From: Thiodiazotropha sp040506975
GTDB lineage: Bacteria > Pseudomonadota > Gammaproteobacteria > Chromatiales > Chromatiaceae
Assembly (NCBI GenBank): GCA_965211775.1
Contig: OZ242974.1
Span: forward strand, 4,216,001-4,280,000
Length of the DNA: 64,000 nucleotides
Reading direction: 5' to 3'
In this document: positions 55,944 through 64,000 of the stretch, piece after piece
How positions within the stretch are numbered: the stretch's first letter is position 1
Layout of the letters: each line of letters starts with the position of its first letter
Made by a program: the position numbers and the translations under genes
The notes under the pieces: model-generated
Told to the model about the DNA's origin: nothing
The model's input: only the letters and a program-made list of their open reading frames with translations
Database searches by the model: none

Positions 55944-55947
55944 CTAG

Positions 55948-57507
55948 CCCGAATATTTCACAAATAAAGAGGGTAAAACCCGTGTAGTTCAATAGAATTC
56001 AGTTACTTAGGCTGAAATTGAACGAGGTTTTGCCTGTGACAGAATGTACCCAAGGTCGTTTTGCTTTTCCAGCGGTAAAACGCCGCCAGGTTGAAGCGGA
56101 TTTTTCCGGTGGTGATATCAGCAGTGATGGCGGCGTGTTGTTGCTACGACAAGCGGACCGACGGCTGGGATTGCTTGAAGCCGTCAATGACACTCTCGCT
56201 GATCCACGCGATGGCCGCTATGTGCAACATGATCAGATTTCTCTACTACGCCAGCGGGTCTATGCCCTGTGCCAGGGCTATGAAGACCTCAACGATCACG
56301 ACAGTCTGCGACAAGATTTGGCCTTTCAGACGGCCGTGGAACAGGATCAGGCACTGGGCAGTTCACCCACGCTCTGTCGCTTGGAGAATCGGTCAGATCG
56401 GGCAACCGCTGTCGCGATCCATCAGGTCCTGATCGAGCAGTTCATCGCCTCGTTTGCCGAGCCACCCGAGGAGTTGATCCTGGACTTCGACGCCACCGAT
56501 GACCGGGTTCACGGCCTGCAGGAAGGCCGCTTCTTCCACGGTTACTACGATAACTACTGCTTTCTCCCGTTGTACGTGTTTTGCGGCGAACAACTGCTGG
56601 TCAGCTATTTGCGCCCGAGCAAGATCGACGGGGCGAAACATGCGTGGGCGATCCTCGCCCTGCTGGTCAAACGCTTGCGTCAGGCGTGGCCGGCGGTGCG
56701 GATCATCCTGAGAGCCGACTCGGGCTTCTGTCGTCACCGCATGCTGCGCTGGTGTGAACGCCATGGCATTGGCTACATCGTAGGCCTGGCGCGCAACCAC
56801 CGCCTGCAACGGATGATCGAGGAAGACTTCACTGCAGTCGAGCAATGCTTCAAGGCCAACGGACAGAAGCAACGCGTCTTCCTTGGCCTGCGCTACGGTG
56901 CACGCAGCTGGCGCCGTCGACGCGCGGTGATCGCCAAGCTGGAGGTGAGTGAGCGAGGGCGTAATCCCCGATTTGTCGTCACCAACCTCAACGGCGATGC
57001 CCAAACCCTTTACGACGACGTCTATTGTGCGCGGGGCGAGATGGAAAACCGCATCAAGGAACAACAGCTGGGGCTGTTTGCTGATCGCACCAGTGCACAT
57101 CATTGGTGGACCAATCAGTTTCGCTTGCTGCTGTCGAGCCTGGCCTATGTGTTGATGGAAGCGATTCGCCGCTTGGCCTTACAGGGTACAGAACTGGCCA
57201 AGACCCAGGTCGGCACGCTGCGGCTTAAACTACTCAAAGTGGGTGCGGTGGTGATACGCAATACCCGGCGTGTCCGCTTCCTGCTCTCCAGTGTCTTTCC
57301 TTACCAGGCATTGTTCTTCAGTGTGGCCGAACGGCTGGAGCCAGGATAGCACGCGATGAGTGCTGCCCCGGCACGTTGATAAATAACGGGGTAAGGGGAA
57401 GCTGTGCCTGTCAGCCAGAAATCGGGGCGTTTGGAGCCGGTATCATCCTGTTTCTCGTCCCGGCCTTCTCCTCGTGCCAGTATCGGCAAATGGATGAAAT
57501 ATCCGGG
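55948..57507 (+). mobile_element. IS1380-family element A
   Basis: 1,560 bp, with ends CCCGAATATTTCAC and the complement of CCCGGATATTTCAT. It is flanked by CTAG at 55944-55947 and 57508-57511. The right CTAG is shared with element B, and the two elements sit tail to tail. Confidence 0.88.
56036..57349 (+). CDS. IS1380-family transposase A
   Basis: A 437-residue DDE transposase. Catalytic acids are in LDFDATDDRVHG, LRADSGFC and ARGEMENRIKEQQ, with VVTNL and GLFADRTSAHHW typical of IS1380. GTG 56036 follows GAGG and aligns with the start of B; a TTG six codons upstream is less likely. It is intact. Confidence 0.93.
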   Translation: MTECTQGRFAFPAVKRRQVEADFSGGDISSDGGVLLLRQADRRLGLLEAVNDTLADPRDGRYVQHDQISLLRQRVYALCQGYEDLNDHDSLRQDLAFQTAVEQDQALGSSPTLCRLENRSDRATAVAIHQVLIEQFIASFAEPPEELILDFDATDDRVHGLQEGRFFHGYYDNYCFLPLYVFCGEQLLVSYLRPSKIDGAKHAWAILALLVKRLRQAWPAVRIILRADSGFCRHRMLRWCERHGIGYIVGLARNHRLQRMIEEDFTAVEQCFKANGQKQRVFLGLRYGARSWRRRRAVIAKLEVSERGRNPRFVVTNLNGDAQTLYDDVYCARGEMENRIKEQQLGLFADRTSAHHWWTNQFRLLLSSLAYVLMEAIRRLALQGTELAKTQVGTLRLKLLKVGAVVIRNTRRVRFLLSSVFPYQALFFSVAERLEPG

Positions 57508-57678
57508 CTAGCCCGCATGTTTCATCCGTTTTTAAATTTAGCCGGTGATATGGCCAAGCTTGGATGGTTTGCCCTCACTGGGAACCAAACCTCTATCAAG
57601 CCCTGATTTTCCACCCTCCGGGCAGACTCCCCCTTACCCCCATTGTTGATCAACGTGCCGGGGCAGCACTCTGCCGGG
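57350..57678. other. Junction between the two IS1380-family elements
   Basis: The 3' ends of elements A and B meet here at CGGGCTAGCCCG (57504-57515). No gene is present; open frames across it are chance. Confidence 0.7.
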
Positions 57679-59079
57679 CTATCCCGGCTTGAGTCGTGCC
57701 GCCACCTGGAAAAACAGCGCCTGATAGGGATAGGTGCTGGAGAGCAGGAAGCGGATCCGTCGCGTGTTGCGAATGATGACCGCCCCGATCTTGAACAGTT
57801 TGAGCCGGATCGTGGTCATCTGTGCACGCGCCAGTTCCGTGCCCTTCAGCGCGAGGCGCCGGATGGCCTCCATCAGCACATAGGCCAGACTGGACAGCAG
57901 TAGACGAAACTGATTGGCCCACCAGTAATGCGCGCTGGTGCGATCGGCGAACAGCCCCAGTTGCTGCTCCTTGATTCGGTTCTCCATGTCACCACGGGCG
58001 CAGTAGAGGTCATCGTAAAGGCGCTGTTTGTCGCCGGCCAGGTTGGTGACGATGAAGCGTGGATTTGGCCCCTTGTCGGTGACCTCCAGTTTGGCGATCA
58101 CCTTGCGACGCGTCTTCCAGGTGCTGGCGGCATAGTGAAACTGAAAGAATTCCCGCATCTTCATGCCGGTTCGCTTCGCCAGTTCCTCAACCCACTGCAT
58201 GGGCTCACGGATACACCGCAGCAAGGCGTCATTCTTGGCGATGCCCACGATATAGCCCACAGCGTTGCGCTCGCACCAGCTGAGCATGTGGTGACGGCAA
58301 AAGCCGCTATCGCCCCGAAAGATGATACGCACTTCAGGCCAAGCCCGGCGCAGGCGTTTGACCAACAGCGCCAGAATCGCCCAGGCATGCTTGGGCGCAT
58401 CGATCCGGCTGGGCCGCAGATAACTCACCAGCAGTTGATCGCCACAAAAGACATACAGGGGCAGGAAGCAGTAGTGATCGTAGTAGCCGTGAAAGAAGCG
58501 GCCTTCCTGGCGGCCATGCACCGGATCATCCGTGGCGTCGAAATCCAGGATCAGCTCATCGGGTGGTGCATCATATGAGGCAATGAACTGCTCGAGCAGT
58601 AGGTTGTGGACATCAACGGCAACCCGGCGATCGACCCGGTTCTCCAGCCGACAAAGTGTCGACTGGCTGCCCAGTACCTCCTCGCGTTCGATCGAGCTCT
58701 GTAGGGCCGGGTCGGTGCGTAGTGTCTGATGGTCGTTCAGATCTTCATAACCCAGGCAGAGCCCATAGACTCGCTGGCGCAACAGGCTCAACTGGCTGTG
58801 TTCAATATAGCGGGGATCTCGCGGGTCGGGGATGACCGCATCAACCGCCTCGAGCAATCCCAGACGCCTGTCGATCTCACGCAGCAGCAACACGCCGCCA
58901 TCCGAGGTGATATCGCCACCGGAAAACTCGGCTTGAACCTTACGGCGTTTTAGGGCTGGAAAATCAAAGGCAGTCTGGGTGCAGTTTGTCACAGGCAAAA
59001 TCCTTTCGATTACAGTGTAAGCAACTGAATTATATCGAAGTATCAGGATTTTGCCTTTTTAATGCGTGAAATATTGGGG
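57512..59079 (-). mobile_element. IS1380-family element B
   Basis: 1,568 bp, ends CCCGCATGTTTCATCC and the complement of CCCCAATATTTCAC. Flanked by CTAG at 57508-57511 (shared with A) and 59080-59083. Related to A but clearly a different sequence, so it arrived separately. Confidence 0.88.
57679..58992 (-). CDS. IS1380-family transposase B
   Basis: A 437-residue homologue of transposase A, with the same catalytic segments (LDFDATDDPVHG, FRGDSGFC, ARGDMENRIKEQQ). GTG 58992 follows AAGGA. Differences from A are spread along the protein, so they are not a recent duplication. Confidence 0.93.
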   Translation of the reverse strand: MTNCTQTAFDFPALKRRKVQAEFSGGDITSDGGVLLLREIDRRLGLLEAVDAVIPDPRDPRYIEHSQLSLLRQRVYGLCLGYEDLNDHQTLRTDPALQSSIEREEVLGSQSTLCRLENRVDRRVAVDVHNLLLEQFIASYDAPPDELILDFDATDDPVHGRQEGRFFHGYYDHYCFLPLYVFCGDQLLVSYLRPSRIDAPKHAWAILALLVKRLRRAWPEVRIIFRGDSGFCRHHMLSWCERNAVGYIVGIAKNDALLRCIREPMQWVEELAKRTGMKMREFFQFHYAASTWKTRRKVIAKLEVTDKGPNPRFIVTNLAGDKQRLYDDLYCARGDMENRIKEQQLGLFADRTSAHYWWANQFRLLLSSLAYVLMEAIRRLALKGTELARAQMTTIRLKLFKIGAVIIRNTRRIRFLLSSTYPYQALFFQVAARLKPG

Positions 59080-60047
59080 CTAGGTACGTCCAACCAGGAG
59101 ACATCGATCTGTTTGAACTCTGCTTCAGAGAGGTTTCTTTCCAGCATCCTCTGTCCATCAAGAAACTCCGAAAACCCGCTACGCAATTCCCGGTTACGTA
59201 TCTGGAAAGCCTGACCATCACTCACACCATTGCTCTCGATACCATCCCTATCCGGTGCTTGCGCCCAACCTGGCAGGTAGTCCCGATAGGTACTGCTAAT
59301 GATTCTATTGGTGATATCAAAATAATTCTCATGATCCCGATCCACACACAGCAGGGGATAGTGATTCATGATGTACTCTTCACTGGAAAGGTTTGGCAGA
59401 TGCAGCAGGGGATTGAATAGGAGTTGCTTGGAAAGAGTCCACGAGGTCCCCACCACGGACTTTCTCAATTTACGCAGCTCCTTGGATTCAAGACGCTGGA
59501 CGATCTTGAAGAGTCTGCGCAGGGAGAGATAACGAATACCCGGCTCCAGTCGTGCCAGAGTCACGATCCGTTCATGCAACTCCAGTGCGTGCCCACTGTT
59601 CGTACCCTCCGGCAAATTACCACCCTGTTCCAGCTTGTTGCGCAACTCCGCAACCGCTGCAACAGGCGATTCCAACAGAAGTTTCAACAGGACCAGATGC
59701 AGCAATTGCAAAAGATCCTTCACCGCCGCATCCCTGTGAACCTGCTCCAGCGCACCCTGCATCATACTCCAGTAGACTGACTTAAAGTTCTCAACATCGT
59801 TTCCGCTGGGCGGAGCATCCATTTTTACCCAGCCATGCTTGGTAAGCTCTTCAAAAACAATCTTTTTGACGAAATTGGCGAGCGTTGAGCGAAACTGATG
59901 GCTTAGCGCAACATCGATATGGTGGTTATCAACACCTATCTGGAAAAAATCCAGCTGGCAATGCGGGGTGGCACTGCTTCGAAGCGGTGCTACAAAGTCT
60001 CCAACATCCGGTTGAGTATGCAATAGCCTACTGACCTTTGTAACCAT
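59080..60047 (-). pseudogene. Nucleotide cyclase-like gene, 5' part
   Basis: The N-terminal 322 residues, starting MVTKVSRLLHTQPD at ATG 60047. This region is mostly helical with no recognised domain (DFFQIGVDNHHIDV, HYPLLCVDRDHENYFD). At CTAG (59080-59083) it meets the IS1380 pair; the frame then runs about ten codons into element B and stops at 59043. Removing both elements and two of the three CTAG copies joins ...WLDVP to RNIDLLLQRS in frame, giving an 812-residue protein. Confidence 0.85.
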
Positions 60048-60190
60048 AAAAAATGACCATCGGCATTATCACCTTTTCCAGACTACCGTAACATGCTGAC
60101 TGTATTGCTGATATGAATACGAAAAGTTTTTTGTAACTCAGTGCGTTACACTACCTGAGTCTAGATGATGATCAGACACAGTAAAACTTT

Positions 60191-61219
60191 CCTGATTACC
60201 CCTAAACCTCAGCCATTCTCAAGAGGCGATATGGCATAGGTGGAGTGCGAAGAGCGGCAAAAAGCAATCGTTCAATCATGGCGGGTAAATCGAAACGGCG
60301 GTTAAACCGATATTCGAACTCAGCAAGATAACGCGACACATGTTTATCTCGAATCGCATGAAAAGTACCCAACAGACTGTTTTTGACATTACCCAACATC
60401 GTGTTTACCCATTTGAAGCACGAATACTGGACACTTTGGCGCCCACCACCCGTCACCATGGGGTTATGATGGCAATCAGCGGTTGTCACGCCACTAAAGC
60501 ACCAAAGCCCATCGGTAAAGACTTCGCTGCCAGGCATCAAGCAGGAGCGGGCGTAGCGGGCGATTTCACGTTTGCGGAAGCCCCTTACACGACGCAGTTG
60601 AATTTTCATGGGCCTGCCGTCCCGCGTCGTCTCAACAGCAGCTACGAAAGGGATTTTGTTGCGCGACCCACGACCACGCTTACCGGCTTGCTCGCCTCCG
60701 AGATAAGCATCATCCAATTCGATGCGACCGGCCAGTTTTTTTCCACGCTCACGTTCCATCATCACCTGCATCAACTTATGCTTGAGTCGCCAGGCCGTAT
60801 TGTAGTTCACCCCGATTTCGCGGGAAAGTTGCAGCGCCGAGATACTTTTCTTGCGTTGGGTCAACAGATAGATCGCAAGAAACCACGTTCTCAGCGGCAG
60901 CTTGGTGCCATGGAAGATGCTGCCGGCGGTCAGGGAAGTCTGATGATGGCACTTGTGACATTGATATATCTGACGCTTTTTGAGTTCACAGCCTGTTGTG
61001 TTGCCGCACTCAGGGCAGACATAGCCCGTCGGCCAGCGCAAATCATACAATGCCTGTCGACACTGATCCTCGGTCCCATATTGTTCCAGAAAATCGTGCA
61101 AACCAAGGCCTTTTTGAAATTGAATGGTATTTCTCGGCATGATGAAATCCTCTTTTATTCAGTAGGTTCCATCATGCTTGCACCACAGGCTCAATAGCTG
61201 AGCCTCAGGGGTAATCAGG
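60191..61219 (-). mobile_element. IS1595-family element, copy 6
   Basis: 1,029 bp with a perfect 8-bp target duplication AAAACTTT at 60183-60190 and 61220-61227. Its start-side end is the CCCCTGAGG variant shared with copy 3. It lies between the cyclase-like gene and rsd. Confidence 0.95.
60202..61140 (-). CDS. IS1595-family transposase, copy 6
   Basis: Intact 312-residue transposase identical in protein sequence to copy 1, with a few silent base changes near its start. Confidence 0.95.
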   Translation of the reverse strand: MPRNTIQFQKGLGLHDFLEQYGTEDQCRQALYDLRWPTGYVCPECGNTTGCELKKRQIYQCHKCHHQTSLTAGSIFHGTKLPLRTWFLAIYLLTQRKKSISALQLSREIGVNYNTAWRLKHKLMQVMMERERGKKLAGRIELDDAYLGGEQAGKRGRGSRNKIPFVAAVETTRDGRPMKIQLRRVRGFRKREIARYARSCLMPGSEVFTDGLWCFSGVTTADCHHNPMVTGGGRQSVQYSCFKWVNTMLGNVKNSLLGTFHAIRDKHVSRYLAEFEYRFNRRFDLPAMIERLLFAALRTPPMPYRLLRMAEV

Positions 61220-61308
61220 AAAACTTTTTTTTGGTAAACCCCGATCCCAAAGATCAAGAATTGTGATCTGTTTTGAAGAAAATCAGGCTGAATTGATAAA
61301 ATGCAATA

Positions 61309-61758
61309 TTACCTGTCGAGCATGGCGGAAAGCAGCTGATCTTCCAACTCAATACGTACGGCCAGCTCCTCCCCCAGTTGAGAAAGGTCATCCGATAAGT
61401 GATCCAGCTCCAACTGATGATCGGAGATATCATATTTATCGTTAAAATTGACTGCCACTTCGCTCGCTTTGACGAATTCAGGATAGATTTTCTCAGCCAT
61501 CCTAATGACACCGCTACGGCGCTCACTGCCATTGCTGATTCGCCCGAAGACCTCGAAATGGCCAAAGGCGGTGTAATCGATGAGTACCTGGCAAAATGAC
61601 TGAAGCAGTTGGTCAAGCGATGTCGAACGATGATAGGGTTCAAGTCCTGCAACCTCACAAAACCGAACCAGCATCTCTTGACGCTCTGCCAGCAGCTTAT
61701 CAATCAGGTCTTGCGTGACCGTTCTACGCTCCTCGACGCTGCCTTCTTGAGAACTCAT
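61309..61758 (-). CDS. rsd: Regulator of sigma D (Rsd/AlgQ)
   Basis: Anti-sigma-70 factor that helps stress sigma factors compete for RNA polymerase. The 149-residue protein has LLAERQEMLVRFCEVAGLEP, FCQVLIDYTAFGHFEVFGRI and the acidic C-terminal part seen in Rsd and AlgQ. ATG 61758 (MSSQEG) is preferred. It lies 89 bp from IS copy 6 and is probably unaffected. Confidence 0.92.
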   Translation of the reverse strand: MSSQEGSVEERRTVTQDLIDKLLAERQEMLVRFCEVAGLEPYHRSTSLDQLLQSFCQVLIDYTAFGHFEVFGRISNGSERRSGVIRMAEKIYPEFVKASEVAVNFNDKYDISDHQLELDHLSDDLSQLGEELAVRIELEDQLLSAMLDR

Positions 61759-61972
61759 CAGGATCCTCCCACAAACCATAATTCTAATTATCGATCGATT
61801 CGACGATCAGGACATTGCCAGGTGAATTCTATAATCCCGTGGAGCAAATGTCATTGGAAAGCTAACTAGCGCAGAAATAAATACGACAAGTGTCGAAACT
61901 GGCGCCCTTATTCGGCTATTATTACCATTCACTACGGCCCCAGCCGACTGGACGCATCGGAAATTTCTCATC

Positions 61973-62647
61973 ATGCATCGATATAGACGCACCACCATCC
62001 ATTCATGGATTTGGCTGATACCGCTGCTATTTATCAACCTTCCGGAAAGTCAGGCAGCGACATCGCCAGCCAATGTCATGAGCAAGGCAATGATTGCCAT
62101 GATGGACACCATGGGCGAACTTGCACACCGGTTCAAAGGAGACACTGATTGGGATTTCGATATCAGTTCATCTCCGTCTGGCGACTGGTACGGTTGGGGC
62201 GGATCACCCTGGAGTAATCCTGGAAGGGGCTATTATCCGGGCTATTCAGCACCGATACCGGGTGTCGGCCCATACGCCTACTCGGCACCGGGATTTGACG
62301 GACACCCGATGCGGGGCTCTGCTCCACGACCTAAACCCCCAATGACCAGAAAATCGATTTTAGATGGCATCTGGATAGGCCGGGGCGGTGAAATTGTCTT
62401 GGTAATGTATGGCCATTTTCGGATCTATGCCAATGCGGAAGTCTATCGTGATGGCCGCTATCGTATTGTGGGAAACAAGCTGCTCATGCTCGACCCGGAA
62501 ACGGAGCTGGTCAAGGAATATGATTATGCGCTCGACAACGGTCGGATGATAATGCGTAGTGAATCGGGCGATTTCCTCTATTTCAAGCAATTGCCGATCC
62601 CGATACCGCCATATACCTTGATTGAAGGCGTCAAATCACCCAAGTAG
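61973..62647 (+). CDS. Exported protein of unknown function with Gly/Tyr/Pro-rich linker
   Basis: A 224-residue protein with a signal peptide (WIWLIPLLFINLPESQA) followed by a short helix, a Gly/Tyr/Ser/Pro-rich stretch (about residues 66-115, with GYYPGYSAPIPG) and a compact C-terminal domain (ILDGIWIGRGGEIVLVMYG...RYRIVGNKLLM). The family is not recognised. It converges on the TauE/SafE gene with 12 bp of overlap. Confidence 0.7.
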   Translation: MHRYRRTTIHSWIWLIPLLFINLPESQAATSPANVMSKAMIAMMDTMGELAHRFKGDTDWDFDISSSPSGDWYGWGGSPWSNPGRGYYPGYSAPIPGVGPYAYSAPGFDGHPMRGSAPRPKPPMTRKSILDGIWIGRGGEIVLVMYGHFRIYANAEVYRDGRYRIVGNKLLMLDPETELVKEYDYALDNGRMIMRSESGDFLYFKQLPIPIPPYTLIEGVKSPK

Positions 62648-63451
62648 CAGTTTCGCACCTACCAAAATAAGAAATAGTGCGAAGACGCTTTTCAACCGCC
62701 GCTCCGGCAATCGATGAGCCAACGCCGCTCCAGCAGGCGCGAAAAGACTACTGGTGACTATGATAACAAGCGCCACCGGCCAATAGATATACCCACTGCT
62801 ATAGTGCGGCAGATCCTCCAACCCCCAGCCAACGACAATGAAACTGGCAGCCCCCGACAACGCAATCGGAAGACCGCAAGCGCTGGATGTGGCAACCGCC
62901 CTTTTCATCTCGACACCAGTGGCATGCAGGAAAGGCACGGTCATAGAGCCGCCACCGATCCCCACAATGGCGGATATGCCACCAATCAGCGTGGCTACAG
63001 ACACCATACTCAAAGGGGGCGCTTGTAGTGTTTTGCTTCGAGCCTTGCCCGCGCGAATCATTCGCAGACCGACTAAAACGGCAAATATACCAAAGACAGT
63101 TCGCAGCACATCACCATTCAACAAACTGGCAACGACACTGCCGAGCCAGGCGCCGATAAGCAAACCCGGAGTCAGAATCCAAAAATCACGCCAAATTACA
63201 CCGCGACGTTTGTGGTGGGCATAGGTAGAAGAGAGCGAGGTAACCACGATAGTTACCAAGGAGGTCCCCACTGCAATATGAGTGACATGCTGAGGGGCCA
63301 CATCAAGCAATGGCAATCCCCAAATCAGTGCAGGGACAATCACCAGCCCCCCACCGATGCCAAACAGGCCGGCCACAAGACCGACCAGGGATCCCAACAG
63401 TAAAAACAACAAAAGCGATTCAAGACCGATGGAGAAGATCAAAGCATTCAT
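62636..63451 (-). CDS. TauE/SafE-family sulfite/organosulfonate exporter
   Basis: A 271-residue membrane protein with eight helices and the two family signatures GLFGIGGGLVIVPAL and SAIVGIGGGSMTVPFL. TauE/SafE proteins export sulfite or sulfoacetate. In a sulfur oxidiser it may remove sulfite or import/export other sulfur anions; the substrate is not known. The start at ATG 63451 gives a standard N-terminus. Confidence 0.9.
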   Translation of the reverse strand: MNALIFSIGLESLLLFLLLGSLVGLVAGLFGIGGGLVIVPALIWGLPLLDVAPQHVTHIAVGTSLVTIVVTSLSSTYAHHKRRGVIWRDFWILTPGLLIGAWLGSVVASLLNGDVLRTVFGIFAVLVGLRMIRAGKARSKTLQAPPLSMVSVATLIGGISAIVGIGGGSMTVPFLHATGVEMKRAVATSSACGLPIALSGAASFIVVGWGLEDLPHYSSGYIYWPVALVIIVTSSLFAPAGAALAHRLPERRLKSVFALFLILVGAKLLLG

Positions 63452-63863
63452 CGGAAAATATTTCAGTCTGTCCTGCCGTAGGTAAGCATCAGGTTTGCGA
63501 GTTTACACTATGATGCCGAGAAACCGATGATATCTGCACACAGCAGGTATTCGCCTGCCCCCTTGGATGGAATGGCGCCTGTAACGACACTGGATGCAGC
63601 CATCTCTGGAGCAGCGCCCGTGAGAGGCCCTAGCTCACCCTACAATAAACTTGTATGTTACTGATATAAAAGGAGGTTATCCACAATCTCCAATGATGCC
63701 ACGATAGTTTGGTGATACAGGTCGAGACACTCCTATATATCTGAGATCAGTCTCACAAAATGGGTGGAAATCAAGAATTAAAACCAGATTTTGGTCTGGG
63801 AATTTATTGCTATATTAGAAATATTTGATATACTACTACTTATCATCTGGTAAGCAGTAATTA
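63452..63863. other. Intergenic, no gene seen
   Basis: Divergent gap between the TauE/SafE gene and the thioredoxin-like gene. It holds promoters for both presumably. No RNA gene or repeat recognised apart from a weak CCAGA-TTTTGG-TCTGG hairpin near 63783-63798. Confidence 0.4.
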
Positions 63864-64000
63864 ATGATGATCAAGCAGTACCTTTTTGTAGCACTTCTAC
63901 TCTTTTTCGGCGCCAGCTCTGCCGACCCCGCATTGACAACCGATGACTGGTCCGATCTCTCCAACATCGCTCGCGAGACGCATCTACCCATTCTCGTTGT
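63864..64000 (+). CDS. Exported thioredoxin-like protein (5' end only)
   Basis: ATG 63864/63867 starts a signal peptide (MIKQYLFVALLLFFGAS to SA), then DWSDLSNIARETHLPILV, typical of the first strand of periplasmic thioredoxin-fold proteins such as SoxW. The CxxC lies beyond the window, so identity cannot be confirmed. Confidence 0.6.
   Translation, partial: MMIKQYLFVALLLFFGASSADPALTTDDWSDLSNIARETHLPILV

Noticed and set aside
56393..57103. 236-residue antisense frame in IS1380 element A
   Set aside because: Shadow of the transposase; no independent support.
57928..58578. 216-residue antisense frame in IS1380 element B
   Set aside because: Shadow of the transposase gene on the other strand.

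Overview
The window looks like chromosome of a sulfur-oxidising, probably autotrophic gammaproteobacterium (order-level placement near Chromatiales and the lucinid-clam symbionts is inference). Supporting genes are soxB beside a thiosulfate/tetrathionate-type two-component system, a TauE/SafE exporter, cysZ, a cbbY-like phosphatase, glcF, a B12-dependent ribonucleotide reductase, dsbA/dsbB, and gammaproteobacterial housekeeping genes (dksA, gluQ, darP, recJ, rsd, slt, nfo). No rRNA, tRNA, CRISPR array or prophage was seen.

Layout. 0-6.4 kb: start of a class II ribonucleotide reductase, pcm, a zinc-ribbon protein, then a Lon-family protease gene split by an insertion sequence and followed by a UspA-like gene. 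6.6-12.8 kb: DUF2189 membrane protein, histone-deacetylase family enzyme, dsbB, a shrunken NifX-like gene, an outer-membrane porin. 12.8-18.7 kb: sixA and a molybdate operon (modA, modB, modC) pulled apart by an IS4-family element and a short repeat element. 18.8-22.8 kb: a C_GCAxxG_C_C/dUTPase fusion, a frameshifted quinone oxidoreductase, an unknown protein, an ArsR-rhodanese regulator. 23.8-26.5 kb: AT-rich accessory stretch with an Rhs remnant. 26.9-34.8 kb: soxB, TtrRS-like pair, nfo, LysE exporter, glpQ. 35.9-45.3 kb: cysZ, aminotransferase, cbbY-like gene, dksA, gluQ, darP, recJ, batD, SET-domain protein. 45.4-54.5 kb: an IS200-type element, dsbA, a GST-like gene, a large PilZ-like protein, glcF, slt. 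54.5-64 kb: a cyclase-like gene split by two IS1380-family elements, rsd, an exported protein, a sulfite exporter and the start of a thioredoxin-like gene.

The strongest theme is mobile-element load and gene decay. Six 1,029-bp copies of one IS1595-family element (same exact length, almost identical), one IS4, two IS1380, one IS200-type element, three or four copies of a MITE-like repeat and one 47-bp palindrome built from the IS1595 end are present. They disrupt lon, the cyclase gene, the mod operon, an Rhs gene, a lipoprotein gene and the end of a small membrane-protein gene. For lon and the cyclase gene, removing the insert plus one target duplication restores a single open frame exactly, so the insertions look recent. 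Separately, slt carries an in-frame TGA, and three genes (ribonucleotide reductase, quinone oxidoreductase, darP) are each one base short at or next to a G/C run, which may be sequencing error, phase variation or decay.
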